From NCBI GenBank assembly GCA_022539475.1, contig VCMS01000332.1, positions 1 to 64,000 on the forward strand: 64,000 nt of DNA, given 5' to 3'. Positions 9,996 through 20,210 of this stretch are shown one piece after another. A model generated the notes under the pieces. It ran no database searches. It saw nothing but the letters and a program-made list of their open reading frames with translations, and was not told the DNA's origin. This stretch comes from Gracilaria domingensis. Lineage: Eukaryota; Rhodophyta; Florideophyceae; Gracilariales; Gracilariaceae. How positions within the stretch are numbered: the first letter of the stretch is position 1; the number at the start of each line of letters is the position of its first letter. The translations under genes were made by a program, and so were the position numbers.

Positions 9996-12900
9996 AGGGT
10001 GCATGCGCCCGAAAGCGAGAACAAATCACTTTCACCTCGTATTGACGAGCATTCAACACTTACTTAACCGACTATCCGGTGGTAATGCACCATCACATCC
10101 GCATTGCCGCGAACGACGTTCACTTCCTCAACCGCACGGCGGTATCAACCATACATACCTCACACAGAGTGTTCTCCTTTCCAGGATCATTGGCCAACCT
10201 CGTACGACCACCTTTGTAGGTTTCATATCTACTTCCCATCCAATCAGATACTTGGCAGGGCTGACAACAGCGTTCCGGGGTTTAACCTGTGAAGGTTTGA
10301 CTCCCTCACTGTTCACCTTTCGAGGTCCAGATCGTGTAGCGAGAGACCGAAAACGGTAGTGTTACAACACCGGTGTTCACGGTTCCAATGGCTTTCCCAC
10401 ACATAGGGCGTCACGCAAGAGTTATTACCCAATGGGTTCAGCTGTGTCTCCTTAGGATTCCGACTTCGGAGACATCCGACAAAACTTGTCTCAACGACGA
10501 AATTCGTCCTGACGGAGCTGTTCAAATTCACCAGAAACTGGTTCTAACTCTTCACGAGTAAGCGTAGCTGATAGCCGCCAACACACGGAGCTCAACAAGC
10601 CATATTACATCCCTAAAGGGCGACATAGCCGTGTGCGGTACAATCTGAAACTCAGCAGTAAAGTTCTCTTCAGGAGATAAAATATTACGACAGAGAACCA
10701 ATTCTCCATGTTCCCAATGCAGGGCGAGAAAAACGAGTGACCACGGCGTGGTGTGCATCATGTGCACTCCTCGAGAATGCGCTCCAGTGAGATGCAACGA
10801 CCCCAGTATCCTTAAGATACTGTCACCGATATGCGGTCGACACGACACGGTGCCATACCACCAAACACAACCCGAAAAAGGGTGGCATGCATACACCACC
10901 TCGGTATTTCATACCGCAACGAGGGCAACCACGGCCTTCACTGCGTGATGTCACATCTTCTTCTACCCATAGGGGTTCTCAAAACCTCTTCCTGCCAAAG
11001 AAGTCATCCATGAATCCATGAGGATTCTTCCTTTCAAAACCCAACAACAGGGTGACTTCACCGATATCGATCGCTTCATCTCCCAGAAAGGGCTTTCAGA
11101 GACCGACTACGCGGTTGCTGCAATGCGTGAGAGTCGCATGTGCAACCACAAACAACTTCCAACAATATTGGCTCAACTCCCGTTAGGGCCCCTTCACATC
11201 AGTGAGCACACCTCCCTGAGTGAGGTCCATTCTCAATTGAGAGTCTCTCACTCGAGATTTATCCATGTCCTCGGAGCCAACAGTATTCCTGAAATAGGAC
11301 AATGTATCATCACCCATTTCCACCCTTTTCCAACATTGGCCATGCACCGAGGCATCGGGTTTATTGATATTCTTCACCGTTGAATGGTTCCATGAACGCT
11401 TGTTCACTTCATCGAAAGCGGTTTGAATCCATTCGCCGAGATCGGAATAACAGTGTAGAACAAACTTGCAAAGGTCACGCGCTACTGTACTGAACCTCCA
11501 ACCTCACCTCAGGTGTATACGACTTTCGTTTGGCACCATGCGCTGGTTGCTATTCCTTACAAGGCACGGAAACGTTTTCATAATACACCCGTAGGGCAAG
11601 AAACCGATGCGAGGTAGCTTTCTTGACTGGAACTTAGCGGAAAAACCATGCGCCATACCGTACTGACGGTGAACATGCAGTCAGTGCACTCCCTGTACCA
11701 TTGGGACAGTTTGCGACACGTCGCGGTACATCATTCAACCCACACTGGGTACCAGAAACGTGAAAATATCCACCTTAGATTCATTCCGGCTGATGCGGCC
11801 ATCCAGCAATGCAACACCATGCCATTGGTTCTGCACTCTGACACGTGGAGTTGTGCCATGCATCCCGATTGGGCGATTTGAGTGCCAAGTGGCCATGTGC
11901 ACTATCGTCCGATTCCGGAGTCTCCACGCGCCGTGGCAAGCCAAAAAATCAAATAAATTAATTTGGCGCGTCCACCTAGGCTGGCACCACAGGGGTGTAC
12001 ATTGCTGTACGGCCTGCGCCGCGTACCGACAACGGTTGGCACTCAAAAAATTGAGAAAATAAACCGGCCAGCGGTTCCTGCGTGCACGCGCAGCCATGCG
12101 ACACTGTCGAGCGTCAACTCCCGATCATGGTGCACATTTCCCTACATCAGGGCAGTACTTCAGCACACCTTCTAAGGTAAAGCTTCATCAATCTTCACCC
12201 ACAACTGGGTCTCGGACCAGGAATGGTTCATCAACACACCGAAAACGGTTCTCCTGTTACACAACCTTCATTTAGGCGTTCTTCAGCGAATTTCCACAAT
12301 GTGGCACTACAGAGGCGCCAGCATTCACCGAACGTTTGGCACGGGTCTGCGTGATGCCGAGCATATCGGAGTGACTCTGCAGCACACCAGAAATAAATAC
12401 AGACTACCATGGTCTTTCCGCTTGCGGCGATTGCATCAACCGAGCGCGCTTCTTATATAATCAAACCTTTCAAAAGGTGATTCAAACTGACTTTCCACTG
12501 CGTGGCACAAACAATCCGACATTGTACACCCGAAGAAGAGGCATTTGCGACACATCCCGATAAAAGGTCAGCAGCGAATGCAACCACCCAGAGGGGTTCA
12601 AGATCAAGCTGAAGCAATCCCGAGCGAGGGCAAACATCAAACCGAACTTCCACCCCGTGCGGGTACTCAGCAAACCCATAATTCAGGTTGTTCGAAACCG
12701 AATTCGGTGCAGTCCACGAACACGATAAGCGAGGGAAACCATCCGCAATGCGGCACGAATTTCCCGACAGGGAACACGTAGAACTCAGTAACAGCGTCCC
12801 TGCAAAGGATTTAGACATCCGAAACGGAACTTCCTTTAACCAATGCGCTGTCCAAAGCTTAATCCAGTGGGTCATTACCAGAACATAAAGCACCGTGTTC

Positions 12901-13643
12901 CGTCAGCAGAAAACCATCTCGTGAGTACGAGGGCTTCCAGAAACTGGATATAACGGCGACGCCGAACTAACCGAAGCGGTTTCGCAAGCTACCTCCCCCT
13001 CCTTAGGCGGAGCCACCACAAGTGGTAATACCAAAGCATATCGGTGGGTTAGCTTGACGGAAGTGACCAGATAAACTCCGTTCGCGGATTGGAAACCTTC
13101 AAGGTATAGCAAACAATACCAAAACCATTTCAGAATTGGTGACAAACCTCACGTAGGTAAATCCAGATAACCGATCATTCTCGGCGAGATTCAAGAATAG
13201 ACATTCACATCATGTGACATGTGTAGTAACAAACGAATCCAGAAAAACTGGGAACCACTCACGTAGAGTACGAAAACCACTCCCAGATAGGATTCAACAA
13301 CGAACTCAACAGAGGTAGCATAAAGCAATATTCCATGGTTTGGAGACTTCTCAAATGAGACGGAACAGTCTCCCACGATGGGAAAAAACCGCACTTACGG
13401 GGAAACCTACCCCGGTAGTCGGGTGAAAAAACCACCATGGTAACCACGACAAAAGATATTCATAGAACTCAAGTAGAGTGTAACACGAAAAAGCACAAGC
13501 ATGTGAGCAGAATCACTTCTCCCTCAACTGGGCACAGTACTTCCGTGAAGAAATAACCGTTCCGCGGTGAGTAAAGAGTGACTCACTCAGAAATCACGAA
13601 ACAAGCAAACAACCAAAACAATCCTTACATTAGGAAACAGTCC
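9996..13643 (-). other. Long non-coding cargo region of element A, copy 2
   Basis: Second copy of the non-coding block described for 2,134-5,781, differing at only a few bases (for example a c/t near 12,230 and near 12,406). No additional ORF appears. Confidence 0.7.
12991..13010 (-). other. Internal (central) polypurine-tract copy in element A, copy 2
   Basis: Same sequence and position as the tract at 5,129-5,148 in the adjacent unit. Confidence 0.55.
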
Positions 13644-15434
13644 TCAACCCATATGGGTGTTCAAAGAAATAGTGTCCTTCCAGGAATCAGGTGAAGCAGA
13701 ACCCTGCGCAGGGTGAAAATCCTCATTAACGCCGGAAACTGAATTGAGCGTAACGCTTTCGCCTCCCATGCGGGCTTTACTACTCACCTCGGCTGGCAAG
13801 GGTTTAAACTTGACCATCCCTGGTGACGCATCTCTTCCTTCATGAGGCTCAACAGTAGTGGCAATCACATTTCCATTGGACACAACCGCTTCTACGGTAC
13901 CATCACATCCTTCTGGATTACACACCGAATCAATCGGGTTCAGATACGATAGAACCGAAACTATCTCCCGAAATTCCGGTGCCAAAGAATCCTCCACCAA
14001 AACCTGGTTATCAACGACAACATCAACGACCCCAGCTTCAGGGTACACACCGTTTTTCATCGGCTTCATGCCATAGATTCCAACGGCATTCAGACCAACA
14101 TGGCGGTAGTCTAGACAGAACTGGAGAGACCTATCCTTCTTAGGAACCACCAAAACTGGTGCCACCGAACGTTCGGTAGGAGTCGAATCAAAAAGAGACC
14201 GTACGAACGGGACGAAAGTGAAGCGCTTCCTTCCTTTCAGAGCATCAACCACAGTAGACCACAGAGTGGTGAGCACCTCAAGTAGGGAACCAGATTTCAC
14301 AACATCAGAACTTTCAAACCCACGGCGGGTATCCAACTTCAAATCCTGTTTAGGGACCGACTTCTCCATACGTGGAACAACTGAGTCATGCCGCGACGGT
14401 TTCAAATCCCAAAGGGCGTTCAACTTCTCAGCTTCGAGCTTATCAGACAAGCCGACAACATCTGAAACACCCAAATCAGTGGCAAACATACTCAAAGGGT
14501 GCGCAGTAGTTTGACCAACCACTTGCTGGTGCTGTAGCGTCTGCGCGGAACGCGAGAAGTTAGCAACAAGAACCTGAAAAGGTTTCCCACCTTCACAAAG
14601 GGTAATGCCTCGAGCAACAGCGAGATCATACTTCTCCAAAAGAGACGGTAAGTGGTGCACAATTGCAAGTCCATTTCTCTCAGTTGAGACAGTAACCCAA
14701 GTTTGGGACATCGGAGGTATCCGGACAAACTTGGAAACGCGTACCTTCGAGGACTCAAGACCTTGAGATTCATACTGCTGAGCTGGTGGCAGCGGAGCCG
14801 CGTTACGTGCGGAGCGCTTCTTTGCCCGTTCCCACGGTTTTCCAGCAAATGGAACAGACGAGCCATCTACCAGCTCCACCCTCGAAAGTCTGGGTTTTAT
14901 AGACTCCACATGGAGGTCGCAAAAATCACAACCGAGCACAATCGGGGCTGCAAGCGTCTTGCACACAACAAAGTTAACCGAAACAGCGGTCATTCCTAAA
15001 CGAACCATAATTGGTATCATGCCCATCGTAACAATTGGGCGATCATGTGCATCAGCGATTTCCATCAGGGGACCGTAACGGATAAGTGCATGACACTCCT
15101 GCGGAAGGAACGATTCCAGTATACAGTTGGGACCGGCTCCGGTATCCAATAGAGCAACATGATGAACCATGAGATGGTCAGAGAAGCCGAAGTCGGCGTG
15201 AACCTTGTAACTTCTCTTCGAGAGCATCATAACACGTTCCGGACGCTTCGGATTGACCTTCCGTTTCCACGGCCGAACGAGTTGACCCATCTCAGGGTGC
15301 GAATCCGCAAGGGATAAAGATATCTTCCTCGAAAGGATCTTCATCGGGGAGCGAGGCGGCAAAGCCTCAGGTGGCGATGACCCCTGTTCACAGGTCACCT
15401 CTCCCGAATGGGAGGCTCCCGAAATCAGTTTTTC
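13644..15434 (-). CDS. pol: Retropepsin plus reverse-transcriptase stub (truncated Pol) of element A, copy 2
   Basis: Same architecture as copy 1: DTG protease, ILG-like second motif, then only the first two RT blocks. Differences seen are Y to C two residues after the DTGAGP motif begins its downstream strand, E to K in the linker, and P to S near the C-terminus. The same truncated end in two adjacent copies shows that the loss of RT and integrase predates the amplification and is not damage to one copy. Confidence 0.85.
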   Translation of the reverse strand, partial: EKLISGASHSGEVTCEQGSSPPEALPPRSPMKILSRKISLSLADSHPEMGQLVRPWKRKVNPKRPERVMMLSKRSYKVHADFGFSDHLMVHHVALLDTGAGPNCILESFLPQECHALIRYGPLMEIADAHDRPIVTMGMIPIMVRLGMTAVSVNFVVCKTLAAPIVLGCDFCDLHVESIKPRLSRVELVDGSSVPFAGKPWERAKKRSARNAAPLPPAQQYESQGLESSKVRVSKFVRIPPMSQTWVTVSTERNGLAIVHHLPSLLEKYDLAVARGITLCEGGKPFQVLVANFSRSAQTLQHQQVVGQTTAHPLSMFATDLGVSDVVGLSDKLEAEKLNALWDLKPSRHDSVVPRMEKSVPKQDLKLDTRRGFESSDVVKSGSLLEVLTTLWSTVVDALKGRKRFTFVPFVRSLFDSTPTERSVAPVLVVPKKDRSLQFCLDYRHVGLNAVGIYGMKPMKNGVYPEAGVVDVVVDNQVLVEDSLAPEFREIVSVLSYLNPIDSVCNPEGCDGTVEAVVSNGNVIATTVEPHEGRDASPGMVKFKPLPAEVSSKARMGGESVTLNSVSGVNEDFHPAQGSASPDSWKDTISLNTHMG

Positions 15435-16843
15435 GGAACAGTCGTCACCGAATGACTCGATTTAGACCCATCCTGGGGAACTGAAAAGTCCCCGGTCTTG
15501 GGAAGGAATTCCTCCACCACGTCTTGGTTCTGAACCGTAACGGTGTTTCCACTATTTCCAAAATCGTTTCGGTTCATCACTGCGACTTCATAAGATGCCC
15601 TCGACACACGAGCAATGCCCTCAGGTGGGAGTAATTCATATTTCCCAATAATGGTCGACCAATCCCGAAGTGGGAACGTGCACTGCGGTGCCGGATGCCC
15701 AAACTGGTAACATCGATAACAAAGCACCGTGGCCGGCTCGCCAACATGACGAGCGTGCAAAGCAAGTTGCGGCGACGAGTACCTGACCTCAGGTTTTCTG
15801 TACTCAACTGAGTTCGCTCCAGGAGCAACCTGTCGAAACCCAGCATGGGTACCTTCACCGTGTAAAGCGGGATCATTCTGCATCGTCAAAGCTGACCTCT
15901 GCGGAAGTTCCGGCTTCGGAGAAGACCCAAAATCTTGGTGAGAATGCAACTCATCTATCTCGCGCTGCAAGTGTTCAAACCAATTCAAATCCAAGGAGGA
16001 TGACGACACATCTGACGTAGACGTCTCCCTGTCAGACGTGCTCATACGAGAGTGAACCGTCTTGCGGTGTCCAGAACTAAAACCAGATGACTTGGTACGC
16101 TTTCCTTTCAATCTCTTTCGAGAACTTCTACCGTGTGAACGGGAACGCTTTCGACTCTTCCGGAGGGGAAGTTCAGTATCCGATGAGTCGGAAGATAAAC
16201 TCGAATCCGATGTGGATGAGTCATTGTCAGTTGATAAACTCTCCGAAGAGGGCCATCTCTTTCGAGAGGAACGCCGTGAACCGGACTTACGGCTTCCTTT
16301 CCGAGAACGGAAACCATCAACAACCGTAGCATCGGGGGGATCCTTCTTGGCCTTCAAAGGCTTCTCCAATGCATCCAAACGTTCACCAATTTGGTTCAAC
16401 TTAACAGTAAACTCCTCATGTGAGGCTTCAGAAAAACCAATCATCTCGATAATCGAGGAAACGTCGAGTCGCAACTCGCGAATATCTGCCGACACGTCTC
16501 TGAGTTTGATATCAGAAATATCTCGTCTGAGATTCGACAGCATTTCCAACTGGACTCGCTGACCAAGGACCAAGTCTTTGGTAGCAGACTCCATCCTGGA
16601 GAACAACAAAGCGTCCGTATCACGGCAGTCAGATGTTCGGTGAACCACAGGCGTGGTATCAACAGACCACCTGGCTTCGGGAACCGACAAAACAGACACT
16701 ACTTTCCAAGAGTCGGATGAAACTTCGCCAACACCAATCCCTTGGGGAACAGTGTGCAAATCCAAACGTGGAGAATCGTCAGCATCTCCCGAATGGGTCG
16801 AACCGTCATCGGTGTTGTCTGATGACAACATGAACATCATCAT
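15425..16843 (-). CDS. gag: Gag-like nucleocapsid protein of element A, copy 3
   Basis: Same protein as copy 2 apart from single substitutions (for example Ser to Asn just after the start). It keeps the intact CCHC knuckle, coiled coil and basic tract. Its 5' LTR and primer-binding site are directly upstream at 17,021-17,840, so this is the first transcription unit of the array. Confidence 0.85.
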   Translation of the reverse strand: MMMFMLSSDNTDDGSTHSGDADDSPRLDLHTVPQGIGVGEVSSDSWKVVSVLSVPEARWSVDTTPVVHRTSDCRDTDALLFSRMESATKDLVLGQRVQLEMLSNLRRDISDIKLRDVSADIRELRLDVSSIIEMIGFSEASHEEFTVKLNQIGERLDALEKPLKAKKDPPDATVVDGFRSRKGSRKSGSRRSSRKRWPSSESLSTDNDSSTSDSSLSSDSSDTELPLRKSRKRSRSHGRSSRKRLKGKRTKSSGFSSGHRKTVHSRMSTSDRETSTSDVSSSSLDLNWFEHLQREIDELHSHQDFGSSPKPELPQRSALTMQNDPALHGEGTHAGFRQVAPGANSVEYRKPEVRYSSPQLALHARHVGEPATVLCYRCYQFGHPAPQCTFPLRDWSTIIGKYELLPPEGIARVSRASYEVAVMNRNDFGNSGNTVTVQNQDVVEEFLPKTGDFSVPQDGSKSSHSVTTVPKN

Positions 16844-17020
16844 GATGACCCGAAATTTCGGTGCGAACAAAAACGTTCACCACCACTTCCGAAAAGCGGA
16901 GAAAAACGAGAGAATGATTCAACCGAACCGAAACACGGTATCAATCGAAACCAATCTTCTAAAAGGGGAACCCAATCTCAAAGATTCCACACTCGTAAGA
17001 GTACCAATTGATCACAATCC

Positions 17021-17039
17021 CTTCTAGGTCGGGAGACCA
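17021..17039 (-). other. Primer-binding site of element A
   Basis: Two bases after the LTR end the minus strand reads TGGTCTCCCGACCTAGAAG, a TGG-starting stretch that would pair with the 3' CCA end of a tRNA ending TCGGGAG-A-CCA. The same site is at 9,159-9,177 and 1,296-1,314. Element C has a nearly identical site at 24,269, which supports the call. Which tRNA it matches is not known from this window. Confidence 0.75.
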
Positions 17040-17041
17040 AA

Positions 17042-17840
17042 TGTAAAGCAAAACCCGAAAGGGTGATTATCCACAGGATGTCCGAGTCCTGCTCCCTGTA
17101 TGGGCAGACTCAGCAGAAGAGCCCTCTGTCCGCACTCAAGCCGAGGGGCTAGCCGGGTGTAAGACCGGAGACGGTGCCTGGATATACCTACAGAGGTGAG
17201 AAACCAAGAAAGGATGGTGATCAATACACAGTACGGAAACCCAGAGAAGGGGGAAAGAAGGGGAAAGGAACTGTAAATACGGGGAATGCCTCAAAGGAAA
17301 CCAACCCAGAAGCGGAGCCAAGGCCCGTGCCAACCGGCGGAAACAGGGCCGAGAGCGGAGCGACAACGGCGACCAATGCCGAAATAAACCCAATACAGGG
17401 GCGGAAACCAAACCTAAACCAGGTGACTATGTCCAAAGCGACGCCACTCCAAAGCCAAGACGCTTGACACTAGCCGGAATCGGATCAACAACAAATGACC
17501 ATTCAGTGGTGAGACAGAGCTTCCTAAGGGACCCTGAGGGGATAGTTGTACAGGACCCAAACGTGGTTACCGGCCTAAAAAGGGGTTGTAAACCTACGAA
17601 GGAAGTACGAACTAGCACCAAGCCTTTGGTGGTGCACTAGCTAAAATCTACACACTATCCACGTGTCCATGACCATGCAATGGTTCCAAGACCGACTTCA
17701 CCTGACAAGGTTCAACAGAGACATCCCCAACATTACCCAAGTAGTGGGGCCAGTCTCGACGAGAACAGCACCTCATCCCAGATGGAGCGCCCATCCTAAG
17801 CAGGCTCAACAGTACCCGTGAGGGGTGGTTTTGCACTACA
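17042..17840 (-). repeat. LTR of element A, copy 3; outermost 5' LTR (799 bp)
   Basis: It carries the same terminal octamers. Its outer end at 17,840 is the exact junction with the chromovirus integrase gene: identity with copies 1 and 2 stops after GCACTACA and the next base belongs to the target. Confidence 0.93.
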
Positions 17841-17841
17841 G

Positions 17842-19755
17842 ACAGTTCCGTTGAAGTCGATTACAGCACGCAGTGTTGCGGAGGCATTCGTTCGCCATTG
17901 GGTTATGATCTACGGTCCCCCGGTCAATCTCCTTTCGGATAATGGTCCGCAGTTTACTGCACGTTTCTTCCAGGATGTCTCTCGGATACTCGACGTGAAG
18001 AATCTCTTCACGACGACGTACCATCCCCAATGCAATGGGCAAGTCGAACGGTTTAACTGGACAATGCTCTCCGCGTTGCGGGCTTATACTGTTGAACACC
18101 CGAAAACTTGGGATCTCTACACGGATACCGTGACGTATGCGCATAATACGCAAGTTCACAGAGTAACTGGTTTATCGCCTTTTGAGCTCGTGCTCTCACG
18201 GACACCACCGCCAGTTGCGGTTGAACCATCAGCAAAGCTGGATACGTCACCGTCAATACGGGATCACTACTTGCAATGGAAGCAGTGGTTATCCGCAATG
18301 GTACCGGTCGCCAGGTCGTCAATGGCGAAAGCACAACACGCTTACAAGCGGAACTTTGATGCCCGGGTACGGAGACCACCACCGCCACTGAAAGTGAGAA
18401 ACCTCGCCTTTGTCAGGAAGGAGTACTACAACCCTGAAAAGGAGAGGCGCCACAAGCTTTCACCCATCGCTGATGGTCCATACCGCGTTATTAGCGTGAA
18501 TACGGACACAGTCGTACTGGAAGTTGGCGACGCTCATGAGCGTTTCTCCCGCGATCGCGTTGTGCAGGGCCCAACCGTGCACACAGAAGTAGTTTCGGAT
18601 TCAGAGCAGGAAGCTGGACAGACACAGAACCGGGAAATCTCGTCGCAGACCACTACACTTACTGTGTGGCTTCGCAACCCTGCAAGGGGTCTCGCAGAGG
18701 TACCGATTATATCGTCGCAAGCCGAGATATCGGAACATACACCGCTGGTGAAATCGCATTTCACAGCGTCTATCACACCGTCAACAGACGTGATGACTGC
18801 TCCCCGCAACGCTCCACCTAAGGAGGGGGAGGAAGATTCACGCGTCGTCGCGGAGAGTGAGTCACCGGTGTCGCTACCGTCGCAGCACCGTGATTCACGG
18901 GAAGATAATGAAGAGGAGGCGGAGTCGCCTCAGGACACCGTCGAAGACGTAGTTGCTACGGACACCACTGTCAGTGGGAAGAATCACCCGCTATCGCGTG
19001 TTGAGGCCGCGAAGGACGGGCTGCAGTCGGCCGCTGTCGCGCAGAACTCCGCGGAGGATGCACAACCTTCTACGAAGGATCGCGACCTTTCTGAAGGATA
19101 CCACACGCAGCGAACGGACTCGAGGTTGTCCCAGGATACTGGTATCGCTCACCCGCTTGGGGAATTGTCGCCAGAACACGCGCCCATCGCTTCGTCGGCG
19201 CAGGACGCAGAGCATGCTCTCGTTCGCGACGTTACCACGGCAAGGCCGGAAGTTGATCAAGAACACTCGACTTCTCGGCAGAGTGAGGCTACAGCGAAGC
19301 TGGATACTGTATCACGGAGTATTCCGGACGCGCGATCGCCGCAAACCGTCGCTGACGACCGCCACATACCGCCTTCACGGGCGCGCGCTAAGGAAGTCAC
19401 GGCAGATCCCGCTACCTTAGACACTGCAGAGCAGGAAGAAGAGAAGACGCTGGCTGAAGCGAAGATCACACACCCCGGTTCGGGTAGTGGTAGTGTACCG
19501 TTGCACCCAGCCGTGGGGAAGTCGCAAGTCGCGCGTCATGACGTTTCGATAAGTCATGACGGCGCACCGCTCGTTGGAGATACGGATTACAGCCCTGATT
19601 TAGGGCAAACGCACACTGCAGCTGCAGGAGCGCTTGCGCACCACAAACCTTGGGGTGCGCAGCGCGCGCCACACCATGGCCAATCACAGCTCGTGGCAGT
19701 GCCACCACCGCGAACCGTCGCGTGTCGTCACGTGAACCGGCACGTGCCATGGTGA
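17842..19755 (+). pseudogene. Integrase C-terminal half of element B (5' cut by element A insertion)
   Basis: The frame opens at TVPLKS, the strand between the first and second catalytic Asp of a Gypsy integrase; the first Asp is beyond the insertion. Visible are the second Asp in LLSDNGPQF and the catalytic Glu in NGQVERF with exactly 35 residues between them, i.e. DD35E spacing. A GPY/F module follows (ADGPYRVI) around residue 225, then a long Ser/Thr/Pro/Glu-rich linker of about 390 residues. The linker contains a polypurine tract at 18,815. The frame ends with TGA at 19,753, and the chromodomain continues in an overlapping frame, one base back. So either one indel or a programmed shift separates integrase from chromodomain. 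Integrase would insert element DNA into the host chromosome. Confidence 0.88.
18815..18832 (+). other. Polypurine tract inside the element B integrase frame
   Basis: CACCTAAGGAGGGGGAGG matches the internal tract of element A (5,129-5,148, minus strand) over 16 bases, CCTAAGGAGGGGGAGG. It lies inside coding sequence (residues PPKEGEE). Confidence 0.6.
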
Positions 19756-20210
19756 ACAATCCGCCTCCGCGTCCGCCTTCACCGTCAGGACAGGAACTAC
19801 CGCGTGAACAAGCCGTTCGCGGACCCGCCGAAGCGGCGAAACTGCTTGAAGAAGCCCGGAAACGGGAAACGAACACTCAGCAGAGGGCAAGTCTACCGCC
19901 GAAGGCGTCAGTCGAAACTCACAGCACCGCTGGTGACGAAGTTACGGCACCGCCGCAGCGCGCTGACGACCTTTCGCAGGAAGAGCTCGAGCGGGGCGTA
20001 TACTCGAAAGAGTTCGTCGTAGACCACATCGTAGGACACAGTTGGAACCCGAAGGGGTATGTTCAGTACCAGGTACGCTGGTATGGCTATCCGCCGTCGC
20101 GGGATTCGGACGAACCCGTGGAGCACTTACCCCGATCGAATATCGTGCAGTACCATCGTCGAACTAACACGGCGTTGCCGGCTAACCTACATCAAGCGAT
20201 GGTTGGATAA
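19650..20210 (+). CDS. Chromodomain-containing C-terminus of element B polyprotein
   Basis: About 65 residues near the end form a chromodomain: EFVVDHIVGH, then a turn with YVQYQVRWYGY, then the acidic EPVEHL and a C-terminal helix ending in YHRR. In chromoviruses this module reads histone marks and directs integration to heterochromatin. The usual Trp-Glu-Pro is replaced by Asp-Glu-Pro, so methyl-lysine binding may be altered. Upstream residues are a charged, Glu/Ala/Pro-rich linker continuing that of the integrase frame. The ORF overlaps the integrase ORF by about 105 bases in the -1 frame; it has no own start of note and is probably a continuation of one polyprotein. Confidence 0.82.
   Translation: MGCAARATPWPITARGSATTANRRVSSREPARAMVNNPPPRPPSPSGQELPREQAVRGPAEAAKLLEEARKRETNTQQRASLPPKASVETHSTAGDEVTAPPQRADDLSQEELERGVYSKEFVVDHIVGHSWNPKGYVQYQVRWYGYPPSRDSDEPVEHLPRSNIVQYHRRTNTALPANLHQAMVG

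Larger units (their letters stand above)
1..17840 (-). mobile_element. Element A: tandem array of a non-autonomous Ty3/Gypsy LTR retrotransposon
   Basis: A unit of 7,862-7,863 bp is repeated head to tail. Each unit is one ~798-bp LTR plus 7,064 bp of internal DNA, so the order on the minus strand is LTR, internal, LTR, internal, LTR, partial internal. Adjacent internal regions share one LTR, as expected after unequal recombination between LTRs or insertion of a multi-LTR DNA. Copies differ at only a handful of bases, for example Y to C and E to K changes in the pol ORF and one-base differences in the LTRs, so the array is young. Internal coding content is gag, a retropepsin in the -1 frame and a stub of reverse transcriptase. 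The right edge at 17,840 cuts into another element's integrase gene. The left edge lies outside the window, so the target duplication cannot be seen. Confidence 0.93.
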
